Assembly: GCA_003667865.1 (NCBI GenBank)
Contig: CP033051.1
Location: forward strand, 4,037,001-4,101,000
Reading direction: 5' to 3'
Length of the DNA stretch: 64,000 bases
From: Rossellomorea marisflavi
Lineage (GTDB): Bacteria; Bacillota; Bacilli; Bacillales; Bacillaceae_B
The translations under genes were made by a program, and so were the position numbers. Numbering within the stretch: position 1 is the first letter of the stretch; each line of letters starts with the position of its first letter. The notes under the pieces were generated by a model. It saw nothing but the letters and a program-made list of their open reading frames with translations, was not told where the DNA came from and made no database searches. This document shows, in pieces, positions 7,984 to 17,974 of the stretch.

Positions 7984-8982
7984 TTATCTTCTGAAAATTT
8001 CCTCCAGCTTAACAAGTTTATCTAATTGCTTTTGTTTATTAGTAAACCACTTTGTTAAATGAATTTCTTTTGGTAGCTTCCTCTTCTCATACCATTTTTT
8101 CTTTATAGGTTGATTCATTGACCAATCCTGGTATTCATGAATGTGATGTTCAATGATTGGGAATGAACTCCTGAGAAATGTTCTCTTACTATGCGGGAAA
8201 GCAAGAGAGTATTGCTCATACTCTCTTCTCGACCCAGTGGGTTCAGTTTGAATAGCAAAATCCAAAAATTTAGTATATAAAGTATCGTTAAAAAGAATCT
8301 GTGATAGCTGATTCCCCAATTTAATTCTTTCATCAAGATTACGGAATTGATGAACACTTGCACCGTACAGATGACCTGTACGAGTTGGAAACAGAACAGA
8401 ACTAAAATGAAAGAAGTCTTCAAATAGAAAAACCTTTGATTGAAACACTTTCTTCTTATAAACGGGATGTTCCATTACAGGCTTTTGAATGAGGTTCTGT
8501 TCATTAATAATGAGAGATTGCATCAATCGTTGTTCGTCTCGATGTTTCCAGAAATAGGCCCATTCTTTTTTCATGAATTTGGAAATCGGAAATTCTTCAA
8601 GTAAGTGAAACATATTCGCATTTTCTTTCGTCGAATAGTGATAGACGAGCAATTGTGTAAAAGCATCTTGAAAGATCATCCAATTTGCACGTTCATACGT
8701 TAAAAATAACGTATGAATCATCTCTTCTTTAAGGACATGAGGAAGTAGGTTCCCTTTTAAATCGCACATGTTCCAGCCTGCATTTCTTGATACCATAGAT
8801 GCTAAGAAAGCCCATTTAATTTCTGGATGCTTTAGATAAAAGGTTTGATAGGCTTTTGTTCTTGAAATGTTGTCTAAATTATAATGGTGAACGATTGAAG
8901 AAATGTTCTGTATTATATTCTTAACAGGTTTATTTTGCGAGGAAATTGGTGGAAAACGGTGAAAAATAGTCTTTTTATTCAT
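7984..8982 (-). CDS. yppC: YppC family (DUF2515) protein
   Basis: 332 aa, basic, rich in aromatic and His residues. Shows conserved-looking blocks such as ISRTKAYQTFYLKHPEIKWA near the N-terminus and FPTRTGHLYGASVHQFRNL in the middle. Length and divergent position next to recU match B. subtilis YppC (DUF2515). No signal peptide; function unknown. Ribosome site GGAG eight bases before the ATG. Confidence 0.85.
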   Translation of the reverse strand: MNKKTIFHRFPPISSQNKPVKNIIQNISSIVHHYNLDNISRTKAYQTFYLKHPEIKWAFLASMVSRNAGWNMCDLKGNLLPHVLKEEMIHTLFLTYERANWMIFQDAFTQLLVYHYSTKENANMFHLLEEFPISKFMKKEWAYFWKHRDEQRLMQSLIINEQNLIQKPVMEHPVYKKKVFQSKVFLFEDFFHFSSVLFPTRTGHLYGASVHQFRNLDERIKLGNQLSQILFNDTLYTKFLDFAIQTEPTGSRREYEQYSLAFPHSKRTFLRSSFPIIEHHIHEYQDWSMNQPIKKKWYEKRKLPKEIHLTKWFTNKQKQLDKLVKLEEIFRR

Positions 8983-9063
8983 TAAATCCGCTCCGTTTAA
9001 GCTTTTAAGGATATGTTGAGGAGATTTCGGACTTTTTATTCACCCAATCTCACTGTGTTTCTG

Positions 9064-9069
9064 TTATGA
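9064..9069 (+). promoter_or_regulatory. Extended -10 box of a recU-ponA promoter
   Basis: TGTTATGAT, an extended -10 (TGN-TATGAT), lies about 28 bases before the recU start; no good -35 is visible, which is tolerated with extended -10 promoters. Confidence 0.35.
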
Positions 9070-9096
9070 TATAGTTTAGTTTGTGAGGTGGGTTTA

Positions 9097-9705
9097 ATGG
9101 AGTTCAATTATCCGAACGGAAAGAAATATGTTTCGAAGGATACCCCAATAAAAAAAAGAAAACAATCGAATACAATAGTATACGGTAAACGAGGAATGAC
9201 GCTTGAAGAGGATATAAATGAAACAAACGATTATTATTTGTCCCATAAGCTAGCCGTTATTCATAAAAAACCGACACCTGTGCAGATTGTTGATGTGCAT
9301 TACCCCCAGAGAAGTGCAGCCGTAATAAAGGAAGCTTACTTTAAACAACCTTCTACAACAGACTATAATGGTGTTTACAAAGGACGTTATATTGATTTTG
9401 AAGCTAAGGAAACTAGAAATAAGACATCCTTTCCGTTACAGAACTTTCATGAACATCAAATCCAACACATGAAAAATGTAACAGAGCAAGGTGGTATCTC
9501 ATTTGTTATCTTACGATTTTCTACAACGGAAGAAGTGTTTGTTTTGCCCTTTACATCACTTCATCTATTCTGGGTTCGAATGATTGAAGGAGGACGTAAG
9601 TCTATAAAAAAAGATGAAGTTGAAGAGAATGGGATAAAAGTTTTATTAGGTCTACATCCAAGGATAGATTACCTAAAAGTTGTAGATCAATTACTTTTCT
9701 CTTAA
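9097..9705 (+). CDS. recU: Holliday junction resolvase RecU
   Basis: 202 aa from ATG 9097, chosen because GAGGTG lies six bases upstream; a GTG at 9088 is part of that ribosome site. The nuclease core is clear: [20 protein letters not shown], then [13 protein letters not shown] with the catalytic D-x-E-x-K, and [10 protein letters not shown]. Known role: cuts four-way junctions in recombination and chromosome segregation and modulates RecA. It is followed 60 bp later by ponA, the classic recU-ponA pair. Confidence 0.97.
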   Translation: MEFNYPNGKKYVSKDTPIKKRKQSNTIVYGKRGMTLEEDINETNDYYLSHKLAVIHKKPTPVQIVDVHYPQRSAAVIKEAYFKQPSTTDYNGVYKGRYIDFEAKETRNKTSFPLQNFHEHQIQHMKNVTEQGGISFVILRFSTTEEVFVLPFTSLHLFWVRMIEGGRKSIKKDEVEENGIKVLLGLHPRIDYLKVVDQLLFS

Positions 9706-9765
9706 TATAACACTATAAAAACACTCAAAAATAAAATAGATGATTATTGAAAGTGAGGATCCAAT

Positions 9766-12408
9766 ATGGCCGGAGAATATAAATCAAGGGAAGAAAAACG
9801 CCGCGCAAAACAAGCAAAGCAAAAACCTAAGCGCAAAGCTGGCCTTTTCGTTAAACGAACGATACTAACATTATTTATATTAGGAATTATCGGAATGATT
9901 GCTGGTGGTAGCCTATTTGCTTACTATGCAAGCAGTTCCCCTCCATTAGATGAAAAACTTCTGAAGGACCCAATTGCTTCAGAAATCTTAGACATGAATG
10001 GAAATGTTATTACTACAGTAGGTGAAGAAAACCGGGAATATGTAAGCTATGATAAAATTCCAAAACTTGTTGAAGATGCTGTTTTGGCTACAGAGGACAA
10101 TCGTTTTTATAAACATAATGGGATTGACATAATTCGCTTAGGTGGAGCAGTTATTGCCAATGTTACAAACGGTTTCGGATCCGAAGGGGCTAGTACGATT
10201 ACACAGCAAGTAGTAAAACGTTCATTCTTAAATCCAGAGAAAAAACTTAAACGTAAAGCGCAAGAAGCATGGTTAGCTGTTCAACTTGAACAAGAGAAAT
10301 CAAAAGAAGAAATCTTTGAAATGTATGTAAATAAGATTTATTACGATGATGGAATTAATGGGATTGCAACAGCAGCAAACCATTACTATGGAAAGGATCT
10401 TCATGAGCTCGAACTACATGAAGCAGCAATGCTAGCTGGTATCCCACAGCTTCCTAGTCGTTTCAATCCATTTGAACACCCTGAAGCAGCTGAAAAGCGA
10501 CGTAATACCGTTTTATCTTTAATGAACCAACACGGTAAAATTACGGCTGAAGAAATGGAAGCAGCTAAAAAAATCTCTGTTTCAAGTACATTAGTTTCAG
10601 AGGAGCAAAGACAAAGTTCAAAATCAACTATGATGAAATATCCTGCTTTTGTTGACGTGGTTATTGATGAGGTAGCTGAGCTTGGAGATTACAACCTTTT
10701 CTCTGACGGTCTAAAAATTTATACAACATTAGATCCAAATGCACAAAAAAGAGTTGAGCAAATTTTGAATGGTGAAGCCATTGATTTTGCGTATCCTGAG
10801 CGATATGAAGAAATCATGCAAGCTGGTATCACAGTAATGGATACAAAAACAGGAGAAATCCGTGCAATTGGTGGTGGACGTAATCAGACAGATGTGCAAC
10901 GTGGTTTTAACTATGCCACAGACATCGAGAGACAGCCTGGTTCAACTATAAAACCATTATTGGATTACGCTCCTGCTATTGAGTATTTACAATGGTCTAC
11001 GTATCATATAATTGAAGATAAGCCATATGAAAAAGATGGTTGGAAGCCAGCCAACTGGGATAATCAATTCAAAGGTGCTATCACGGCACGTGAAGCATTG
11101 TGGGATTCACGAAATATCCCTGCCATTAAGGCATTTGTTGAAGTTGGACCAGAGAGAGCTGAAGAATTTGTCAACGGAATTGGACTAGACTTTGACCACT
11201 ATTATGAATCCGCTGCAATTGGCGGTGTCACTCCTGGTGTCAATACTGTAGATATGGCTGCAGCATACGCACCATTCGGAAATAAAGGGTTGTATAATAA
11301 ACCACATACTGTAAAGAAAATTGTGTTACGTGATGGCGAAACAGAAGTAAAACAAAAAATTGAGCCAAAAACCGTAATGAAGGATTACACAGCCTATATG
11401 ATTACAGACATGCTAAAGAGTGTTATTGACCACCCTAGAGGTACTGGAATTTATGCAAAAGTTCCAGGACTTTCGATGGCAGGAAAATCAGGAACAACGA
11501 ATTATGAGCAAAAGGAACGAGATCAATATGGATTAAAGAAAAGTGATGCTCCTGATTCATGGTTTGTTGGATACACAACAAATTACACTACGGCCGTCTG
11601 GACCGGTTATGAGCAGAGAAAATATGGTTTAACTCCATCTGACCGTCATATTGCTCAATATATTGTTGCAGATATTATGGGCTACCTATCCGAATCAGTT
11701 GAAACAGCTGACTTCGAAAAACCTGGCTCTGTAGTTGAATCTCAAGTTGAGCTTGGCTCAAATCCAGCAAGATTACCAAGTGATTTTACTCCGGAGGACC
11801 GTATTATTACAGAACTATTTGTTAAAGGAACAGAACCTACTAAGGTCTCAGAAGAATTTGACAAAATGGAATCACCTAAAAATCTAGAGGCAAAATACGA
11901 CAAAGACAATCAAACTGTTACATTGACATGGGAACATGATGCGGATGAAGGAAACGATGAAAACATTGAGTTCGAAATATCTGGATCTTATAATGACCAA
12001 CCTTCTAAGGTAATTACAAAAACAAAAGATAAAGGCATAAATATTAACGACATTCGTCCTGGAGCGAAATACATCTTTGAAGTTGTTGCAATAAGTGGAG
12101 ACCAACGAAGTGAAGCTGCTTCTGTAACTCTTGACATTCAGGCAGACGAACCTGACACAGATGATGAGACTGATGAAAACAGTGATGAAAATGAAAACGG
12201 TGATGAAGAGAATAACGAAGATGGAAACAACAGCGGTGATGAAGACGATCAGTCTGAAGACAATAATGAAGACACTAATAATAACGAAGGTCAAAACAAC
12301 GGAGGAACAGGTAACACTGACACAGAAACCCCTCCTTCTGATGGTGGAAACACAGGTACTGGAAATGGAAATGGCAACACAGGTCAAAATCCAACAAACA
12401 CAAACTAA
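9766..12408 (+). CDS. ponA: Class A penicillin-binding protein PBP1 (PonA)
   Basis: 880 aa. Basic cytoplasmic tail and one transmembrane anchor (about 25-55), then a GT51 glycosyltransferase domain (catalytic E110 in TEDNRFYKH; GASTITQQ), then a transpeptidase domain with S393 of the SxxK motif (QPGSTIKP), SRN at 448-450 and KSGTT at 574-578. A fibronectin type III-like domain (about 705-790) is followed by a roughly 90-residue tail of Asp, Glu, Asn, Gly and Thr. Known role: polymerises and crosslinks peptidoglycan outside the membrane. The very acidic tail may fit a saline habitat, but this is inference. Own terminator downstream. Confidence 0.97.
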   Translation: MAGEYKSREEKRRAKQAKQKPKRKAGLFVKRTILTLFILGIIGMIAGGSLFAYYASSSPPLDEKLLKDPIASEILDMNGNVITTVGEENREYVSYDKIPKLVEDAVLATEDNRFYKHNGIDIIRLGGAVIANVTNGFGSEGASTITQQVVKRSFLNPEKKLKRKAQEAWLAVQLEQEKSKEEIFEMYVNKIYYDDGINGIATAANHYYGKDLHELELHEAAMLAGIPQLPSRFNPFEHPEAAEKRRNTVLSLMNQHGKITAEEMEAAKKISVSSTLVSEEQRQSSKSTMMKYPAFVDVVIDEVAELGDYNLFSDGLKIYTTLDPNAQKRVEQILNGEAIDFAYPERYEEIMQAGITVMDTKTGEIRAIGGGRNQTDVQRGFNYATDIERQPGSTIKPLLDYAPAIEYLQWSTYHIIEDKPYEKDGWKPANWDNQFKGAITAREALWDSRNIPAIKAFVEVGPERAEEFVNGIGLDFDHYYESAAIGGVTPGVNTVDMAAAYAPFGNKGLYNKPHTVKKIVLRDGETEVKQKIEPKTVMKDYTAYMITDMLKSVIDHPRGTGIYAKVPGLSMAGKSGTTNYEQKERDQYGLKKSDAPDSWFVGYTTNYTTAVWTGYEQRKYGLTPSDRHIAQYIVADIMGYLSESVETADFEKPGSVVESQVELGSNPARLPSDFTPEDRIITELFVKGTEPTKVSEEFDKMESPKNLEAKYDKDNQTVTLTWEHDADEGNDENIEFEISGSYNDQPSKVITKTKDKGININDIRPGAKYIFEVVAISGDQRSEAASVTLDIQADEPDTDDETDENSDENENGDEENNEDGNNSGDEDDQSEDNNEDTNNNEGQNNGGTGNTDTETPPSDGGNTGTGNGNGNTGQNPTNTN

Positions 12409-12416
12409 TTTAAAAA

Positions 12417-12453
12417 AAGAAGGAATGACAGACTACTGTCATTCCTTCTTTTT
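12417..12453 (+). terminator. Terminator of ponA
   Basis: 15-bp stem AAGAAGGAATGACAG / CTGTCATTCCTTCTT with a short loop, then TTT. Its 3' half overlaps the last codons of convergent ypoC. Confidence 0.88.
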
Positions 12454-12963
12454 CATTCTATTTTTTAGAGCTTCGAGCTTACAGTATTGTTTGTATTGTT
12501 CTGTCATTAATTCTGCTAATTGAACATATGAGTGATAGAGTTTAGGGTTTAATAGAATAAATTCTAGTCTCTCTTCAACATTCACTGCTTTTGCATGAAA
12601 ATCCTTAAGGCTCTCCTTCCACCCCATAAGCTTTACAGGCTGATTGTTTCCCCAAAATAAGAGCATAAAGTATAATGCTATCCCTTGTATCATCACAGGA
12701 TGAATCTCTCTGGAACGAATGTGGTGCAAATGGCAAATTTCTTCTTTTACAGTATTCCATCTTGTCATAACCTCTTTCACAAATTCATCTTTACGCTCCC
12801 ATGGAAGACATGCCAATGGTTCATTGTGAAAATATAGGATTTCATTTGAAAAGTATGGTTGAAGTATATCGATTGTGTTCTTATCGATGTGAATCTTTGT
12901 CTCATTATTAAAAAACTCTGAATGCTGAAGTTCTTCGGGTATTGCATATAAGTTCTCTCTCAT
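12439..12963 (-). CDS. ypoC: YpoC family protein
   Basis: 174 aa from ATG at 12963, which overlaps the nth stop by one base (TAATG) and so suggests translational coupling; a longer upstream frame reads into nth and is rejected. Conserved-looking features are ACLPWERKDEFVKEV and a hydrophobic stretch IQGIALYFMLLFWGNNQP. Position after nth matches B. subtilis YpoC, of unknown function. Its 3' end overlaps the ponA terminator. Confidence 0.85.
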   Translation of the reverse strand: MRENLYAIPEELQHSEFFNNETKIHIDKNTIDILQPYFSNEILYFHNEPLACLPWERKDEFVKEVMTRWNTVKEEICHLHHIRSREIHPVMIQGIALYFMLLFWGNNQPVKLMGWKESLKDFHAKAVNVEERLEFILLNPKLYHSYVQLAELMTEQYKQYCKLEALKNRMKKKE

Positions 12964-13616
12964 TATGAACTCTTCTTTTTCATTCGCTTTTGCCCTTCTC
13001 TGCATATATCAAGTAAAGGACAGACATCACATTGAGGTGATTGTGCCTTACAATGATACCTTCCAAAGAATATGAGCCTGTGATGAGTGTCAGACCATTT
13101 TTCCTTAGGGATTTTCCGCATTAATGTCTTTTCGACTTCTAATACACTATCTTTCCAGCGACAAATACCTAATCTTTTTGATACTCGTTCAACATGAGTA
13201 TCTACAGCTAATGCTGGAACACCAAACGCAACTGAAACAACAACATTAGCGGTCTTTCTCCCTACACCTGGTAGTTTCACTAACTCCTCATGTTCCTCGG
13301 GTACTTCACCATGATAATCTGATAAAAGCAGTTCACAGAGCTTCTGAATATTCTTTGCCTTATTCCGATACAATCCTATTGATCGTATATCCTGCTGTAG
13401 CTCCTCTAACGATACATCTAAATAGTCATGAGGTGTCTTATATTTTTTAAATAAGCTCTCTGTAACCTTGTTAACTAGTGCATCTGTACATTGAGCTGAT
13501 AATAGAACTGCTATAACTAACTCAAAAGGATTTTCATGGCGAAGCTCACAATGAGCATCTGGAAACATATTTTCCATTTCATCTAGACATCGATTAATTT
13601 GTTGCTTATTTAGCAT
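12963..13616 (-). CDS. nth: Endonuclease III (DNA glycosylase/AP lyase)
   Basis: 217 aa. Helix-hairpin-helix KLPGVGRKTANVV carries the catalytic Lys, and AVDTHVERV carries the catalytic Asp. Four cysteines spaced C-x6-C-x2-C-x5-C (CKAQSPQCDVCPLLDIC) bind a 4Fe-4S cluster. Known role: removes oxidised pyrimidines and cuts the abasic site in base excision repair. Lies in the dnaD-nth-ypoC cluster. Confidence 0.97.
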   Translation of the reverse strand: MLNKQQINRCLDEMENMFPDAHCELRHENPFELVIAVLLSAQCTDALVNKVTESLFKKYKTPHDYLDVSLEELQQDIRSIGLYRNKAKNIQKLCELLLSDYHGEVPEEHEELVKLPGVGRKTANVVVSVAFGVPALAVDTHVERVSKRLGICRWKDSVLEVEKTLMRKIPKEKWSDTHHRLIFFGRYHCKAQSPQCDVCPLLDICREGQKRMKKKSS

Positions 13617-13639
13617 TTCAATTCACCTTCTATTATAAG

Positions 13640-13662
13640 AAGGACTGTACTTTCCAGTCCTT
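13640..13662 (-). terminator. Intercistronic hairpin between dnaD and nth
   Basis: 8-bp stem AAGGACTG / CAGTCCTT with a seven-base loop but no good T tract on the minus strand; a weak terminator or an mRNA-processing structure. Confidence 0.45.
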
Positions 13663-13670
13663 CGCTAGTA

Positions 13671-14384
13671 TTAATCTTGTTCTAACCAGTTATAAAAAGG
13701 GACAGGTTTTCTATTCGCAGATGGTTGTGTAGTACCTCCTGGTTGTGTCTTCTGATGTGTTCTAAACTTTTGTCCGTACTGACGTGCATCTTCAATTGTT
13801 TTAACACCATTCTTCTTCCACTCAAACAGAATACGGTCAATGTATCTAAAGTTTAATTTACCGGAGATAACCGATTCTCTAAGAGCAGCTTTAATTATAG
13901 TGGTACTATGCTGGTCTTGGTCTAGCCACATCGCCAGTGTCTCACATTCAATGGGAGATAAAGGTCTGCCAAATTCTTGCTCAAAAATTGTATAGACATC
14001 TGCTTCTTGCTCCAATGATTTTTGTAATTGAGCTCGCTTCGATTCTTGCATAACAAAATCTGCAAGCTTTTCCCATAATGAAATGAAAGAATAACTTTCA
14101 AAAAGTATACCATTAGATGATTGGTTCTCTTCTATTGTAAGAAAATGTTGTTGTAGTAATTTTCTTAGAATGGTAGAACATTCTTTTACAGAAATGTTCA
14201 TTCTGTTGGAGATTTCTTCTGGAGTCGGGAAGTGGTTCCCTTGCTCTACATCACTATATACTTGTAACAAACAAATAAATTCAGTTTCACTTAGCCCAAG
14301 CTTTGAATAGTTTTTTAATAATAATACAGGTAATGAAAGAGTTCCTTCTTTCATCCATGTGACCATTACATTTTTATAATCCAT
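13671..14384 (-). CDS. dnaD: Replication initiation/primosome protein DnaD
   Basis: 237 aa from ATG 14384, preceded by GAGGTG; the upstream in-frame extension has no ribosome site and does not resemble DnaD. N-terminal winged helix (about 1-110; LSLPVLLLKNYSKLGLSE), then the DnaB_2 domain (about 125-200, with FGRPLSPIECETLAMW) and the closing YIDRILFEWKKNGVKT motif, followed by a flexible tail. Known role: loads the DnaC helicase with DnaB and DnaI at oriC and at restart sites. Confidence 0.96.
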   Translation of the reverse strand: MDYKNVMVTWMKEGTLSLPVLLLKNYSKLGLSETEFICLLQVYSDVEQGNHFPTPEEISNRMNISVKECSTILRKLLQQHFLTIEENQSSNGILFESYSFISLWEKLADFVMQESKRAQLQKSLEQEADVYTIFEQEFGRPLSPIECETLAMWLDQDQHSTTIIKAALRESVISGKLNFRYIDRILFEWKKNGVKTIEDARQYGQKFRTHQKTQPGGTTQPSANRKPVPFYNWLEQD

Positions 14385-14485
14385 CTTGTTACACCTCATC
14401 ATTAGTATATCATGTTGCATCATGAACGGACATGGAAAACCGATTGCCAATTGTTACTTAGGTCACAGTTCGTTAGAAAGAAAAA

Positions 14486-14520
14486 AGAAACTAGGACAGA
14501 GTGGAATCTGTCTAGTTTCT
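14486..14520 (-). terminator. Terminator of asnS
   Basis: Stem AGAAACTAG-ACAG / CTGTC-CTAGTTTCT (one mismatch) followed on the minus strand by TTTTTTC; separates asnS from dnaD. Confidence 0.85.
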
Positions 14521-14529
14521 CTAGCAAAC

Positions 14530-15822
14530 TTATGGATATAAACGATTTAATAGTCGTGGGAATGGGATCGTTTCACGAACATGTTCAACACCACTTACCC
14601 AAGCTACTGTTCTTTCTAATCCAAGTCCAAATCCAGAATGTGGAACGGAACCATATTGTCGTAATTCTAAGTACCATTTATAAGCAGTAGGATCTAAATC
14701 ATGCTCTTTAATACGTTGCTCAAGCATCTCCATATCATGAAGTCGTTGAGAGCCACCAATAATTTCTCCATACCCCTCAGGTGCGATTAAGTCAGCACAT
14801 AGTACGACATCATCTCGGTTAGGATCTGGTTGCATATAAAACGGTTTTAAGCTAGTAGGATAGTGAGTAATAAATACTGGCTTATCATATGCTTCTGCAA
14901 TCGCCGTTTCATGTGGCGCTCCAAAATCATCTCCCCACTGAATATCATCAAATCCTTTTTCATGTAAGAATTTGATTGCATCATCATACGTGATGCGTGG
15001 GAATGGAGCTTTAATGTTTTCAAGCTTTGTTACGTCTCTTTCTAATCGTCCTAGTTCTAACTTACAGTTTTCAAGAACAGATTGAACGATATATGAAACA
15101 TACTGCTCTTGAACTTTTAAATTATCCTCAAATTCATAGAAAGCCATCTCTGGTTCAATCATCCAAAACTCGATTAAGTGACGGCGAGTTTTAGATTTTT
15201 CTGCACGGAATGTAGGTCCAAATGAAAATACTTTTCCTAGTGCCATTGCTGCTGCTTCCATGTATAATTGTCCACTTTGTGAAAGGAATGCATCCTCATC
15301 AAAGTATTTTGTATGGAACAGCTCCGTTGTACCCTCTGGAGCACTACCTGTTAAAATTGGTGGGTCAACTTTAACAAACCCCTCTTTGTTAAAGAATTCA
15401 TACGTTGCACGGATGATTTCATTACGGATTTTCATTACTGCATGCTGCTTACGTGAACGAAGCCATAGGTGACGATTATCCATTAGAAACTCTGTTCCAT
15501 GCTCTTTCGGAGTAATTGGGTAATCAACTGACTCATGAATCACTTCAATACTTTTAACTTGTAACTCATACCCAAAAGGTGAACGCGTGTCTTCTGTTAC
15601 TTCACCCGTTACGTATAAAGAAGTTTCTTGTGTAATTGATTTTGCTTGTTGGAATATCTCTTCATCTACTTCACTTTTTACAACGACACCTTGAATAAAG
15701 CCCGTTCCATCTCGAAGTTGTAAAAAGGCAATTTTACCACTAGAACGTTTGTTAGCAAGCCAAGCACCTATCGTTACTTCTTGTCCAACAAACTTGCTTA
15801 CTTCTGAAATTGTTGTTTTCAC
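14530..15822 (-). CDS. asnS: Asparaginyl-tRNA synthetase
   Basis: 430 aa, GTG start at 15822 with GGAGGG upstream. N-terminal OB-fold anticodon domain (1-105; [20 protein letters not shown]), then a class II catalytic domain with motif 2 ([21 protein letters not shown]) and motif 3 ([13 protein letters not shown]). EMAFYE and the length fit AsnRS rather than AspRS. Its own sigma-A promoter and terminator show that it is transcribed independently of aspB and dnaD. Confidence 0.97.
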   Translation of the reverse strand: MKTTISEVSKFVGQEVTIGAWLANKRSSGKIAFLQLRDGTGFIQGVVVKSEVDEEIFQQAKSITQETSLYVTGEVTEDTRSPFGYELQVKSIEVIHESVDYPITPKEHGTEFLMDNRHLWLRSRKQHAVMKIRNEIIRATYEFFNKEGFVKVDPPILTGSAPEGTTELFHTKYFDEDAFLSQSGQLYMEAAAMALGKVFSFGPTFRAEKSKTRRHLIEFWMIEPEMAFYEFEDNLKVQEQYVSYIVQSVLENCKLELGRLERDVTKLENIKAPFPRITYDDAIKFLHEKGFDDIQWGDDFGAPHETAIAEAYDKPVFITHYPTSLKPFYMQPDPNRDDVVLCADLIAPEGYGEIIGGSQRLHDMEMLEQRIKEHDLDPTAYKWYLELRQYGSVPHSGFGLGLERTVAWVSGVEHVRETIPFPRLLNRLYP

Positions 15823-15906
15823 GTTTTTATTCCCTCCAAAAACCTAAACAATGTCTAATACAAGAGCAATGCTAGAACGATTAGCGATTTTTATGTATCG
15901 TTTTTT

Positions 15907-15935
15907 ATTATACATATCCTAAGTAACGGTCGCAA
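15907..15935 (-). promoter_or_regulatory. Sigma-A promoter of asnS
   Basis: On the minus strand TTGCGA, 17 bases, then TATAAT with a TG-extended context. No T-box specifier or antiterminator consensus was seen in the leader of about 80 nt. Confidence 0.75.
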
Positions 15936-16002
15936 CAGTATAAGCATTCAAGTTGTACAGAGAAATGATACTCACTATTAACTTTATGAATAACTATAAA
16001 TG

Positions 16003-16034
16003 TAAAAAGGGAGAATTCAGAAGAAAATCTCTCC
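16003..16034 (-). terminator. Terminator of aspB
   Basis: GGAGA / TCTCC stem (extended by weaker pairs) followed by a minus-strand T tract. Confidence 0.6.
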
Positions 16035-16060
16035 AAATCCCCCAATGATGAAACAGTTTC

Positions 16061-17251
16061 TTACTTCTTTTTTTCATTAACAAATTGATGCATCCGTTCA
16101 ATTGCATGCTCTAATGCATCTAATGAAGTTGCATAGGATAAACGGATATTATTCGGAGAACCAAAGCCTGACCCTGGAATAACGGCAACTTTCGCTTCCT
16201 CTAAAAGTGCCTTAGTAAAATCGTCAACGTTATCATAACCTGTATCCTTAGCAGCCTGAAGGACATTTGGGAACAAATAAAATGCTCCCTGTGGTTTAAT
16301 GCAGTTAAAGCCTGGAACTGCATTAAGTTTATCAAATACAATATCAAGGCGTTCTTCAAACGCTTGTCTCATTTCTTCGACAGGAGCTTGATCTCCCTCA
16401 TATGCAGCAATAGATGCATACTGAGCCGTTGTTGTTGGATTTGACGTTGAATGGCTTGCAAGATTCGTCATTGCTTTTATAACTGTTTTATTTCCAGCAG
16501 CATATCCTATTCTCCAGCCAGTCATTGAATGAGACTTTGATACACCATTAATAATGATGGTTTGTTCCTTCAGTTCAGGTGAAAGCTGTGCTATTGATAT
16601 ATGTTGATTTCCTTCATATACTAATTTTTCATAGATTTCATCTGAAACAATTAGTATATCTTTTTCTAAACAAACAGCTCCAAGTTCTTCAAGCTCTTCT
16701 TTTGTATAAAGCATACCTGTGGGGTTACTTGGAGAATTAATAATTACTGCTTTTGTTTTTTCTGTAATCTTTTCTCGCAGCTGCTCTGGTGTAATTTTGT
16801 ATGAATTTTCTTCGCGGCCCTCCACATAAATAGGTTCTCCTCCAGCAAGCTTTACTTGTTCAGGATAACTAACCCAATATGGTGTAGGAATAATGACTTC
16901 ATCTCCTGCATTGAGGAGTACTTGAAAAAGGGTATAAAGGGCATGTTTTGCACCGCTTGTTACAATGATTTCAGATGGTTCATACGTAATTCCTTGGTCT
17001 TGTCTGAATTTCTCAATAATTGAATGTTTTAATCCGACCAAACCAGCCGAAGGCGTATATTTTGTATGTCCTTCAACCATTGATGAGTAAGCAGCTTTTA
17101 ATATATGTTCAGGCGTATTGAAATCTGGTTCTCCTGCTCCTAAACCAATAACGTCAATACCTTGAGCTTTCATTTCTTTAGCTTTTGCTGTAATCGCTAA
17201 TGTTGTGGATGGTGTTAATTTACTTACTCGTTCAGCCAGTGTTATGTTCAT
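16061..17251 (-). CDS. aspB: Aspartate aminotransferase (class I PLP aminotransferase)
   Basis: 396 aa. Fold-type I aminotransferase with VSKSHSMTGWRIGY carrying the PLP lysine, SPSNPTGMLYTKEE and the late SYATS arginine region (NNIRLSYATS). Known role: aspartate/oxaloacetate interconversion with 2-oxoglutarate. Position between ypmB and asnS matches B. subtilis AspB. GGGAGG ribosome site. Confidence 0.95.
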   Translation of the reverse strand: MNITLAERVSKLTPSTTLAITAKAKEMKAQGIDVIGLGAGEPDFNTPEHILKAAYSSMVEGHTKYTPSAGLVGLKHSIIEKFRQDQGITYEPSEIIVTSGAKHALYTLFQVLLNAGDEVIIPTPYWVSYPEQVKLAGGEPIYVEGREENSYKITPEQLREKITEKTKAVIINSPSNPTGMLYTKEELEELGAVCLEKDILIVSDEIYEKLVYEGNQHISIAQLSPELKEQTIIINGVSKSHSMTGWRIGYAAGNKTVIKAMTNLASHSTSNPTTTAQYASIAAYEGDQAPVEEMRQAFEERLDIVFDKLNAVPGFNCIKPQGAFYLFPNVLQAAKDTGYDNVDDFTKALLEEAKVAVIPGSGFGSPNNIRLSYATSLDALEHAIERMHQFVNEKKK

Positions 17252-17274
17252 AATTCGATTCCTCCCGTCATACT

Positions 17275-17760
17275 TTATAAATTCTCAATATTTCTCCACC
17301 ATTCTCCAGTTCTAAAAAGAAGATAGTAATAATTCAAGGCATCTTGCTCGTCTAGATACGTAATTTCCCAGACAGGTCCTACCCGCTCAATACCTAAATG
17401 CACAGAAAGAATTTCCTTTGGATTCACTTCATTCTTTAGTGTATTAAGTGCATCTTCTTTTGTAATTCCATTTGCCCATTTTTCTAAGATGATATCTTCC
17501 TGATGATTAGAAGGAACCCACGCAATAACCTTTTCTGACTTCTTATTAGCCCCTTTAAAAACAAGATAGGACTTTTCACCATTATAGCGAGAAAATTCCT
17601 CAATGTTGGTAAGCTCTGTTTCTGTCTGTAATCGTTCTAATGCTTGTTCATACATACTATTTAAAGGCTCTCGTGAATTTATATATACTACTGTTGCAAT
17701 TCCCACTAAGATAATTGTGACAAAGATACTAATAAAAATCCATTTTTTCAATTGTTTCAC
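17275..17760 (-). CDS. ypmB: YpmB family, membrane-anchored PepSY-like protein
   Basis: 161 aa if started at GTG 17760; a TTG at 17751 with GAAGTG upstream is equally possible. The longer frame reads into ypmA and is rejected. N-terminal transmembrane anchor (WIFISIFVTIILVGIATVVY), then an extracellular domain with PepSY-like repeats. Near-homologue in length to B. subtilis YpmB. Function unknown; the start is five bases after the ypmA stop, so the two are coupled. Confidence 0.85.
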   Translation of the reverse strand: MKQLKKWIFISIFVTIILVGIATVVYINSREPLNSMYEQALERLQTETELTNIEEFSRYNGEKSYLVFKGANKKSEKVIAWVPSNHQEDIILEKWANGITKEDALNTLKNEVNPKEILSVHLGIERVGPVWEITYLDEQDALNYYYLLFRTGEWWRNIENL

Positions 17761-17764
17761 TTCT

Positions 17765-17935
17765 TTATGTACGATATATTGTAAAGATAGCTTCTTGATT
17801 GTCTTCTTGATTAAGTGCGAGGCCAAACATAAGATCTTGCTTCTTTAACGTTCTGTTTAACGTATCTACGATTTTGTAAAGATCATCAGAATACTTTACC
17901 TTTATAGTAGATAACACTTCAATATTTGATTCCAA
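17765..17935 (-). CDS. ypmA: YpmA family small protein
   Basis: 56 aa, starting at TTG (17935) with AAGGGGGAAA upstream. It begins MESNIEVLSTIKVKYSDDLY and ends EAIFTIYRT, which closely resembles B. subtilis YpmA over its whole length. Function unknown. Forms a tight cluster with ypmB and aspB. Confidence 0.88.
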   Translation of the reverse strand: MESNIEVLSTIKVKYSDDLYKIVDTLNRTLKKQDLMFGLALNQEDNQEAIFTIYRT

Positions 17936-17974
17936 AACGTTTCCCCCTTAATTAAACAGAATTTGTAACTTATA

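Noticed and set aside
15823-16002. T-box riboswitch in front of asnS
   Set aside because: A strong promoter lies close to the gene, the leader is only about 80 nt, and no TGGNACC-type T-box core or antiterminator pairing was found.
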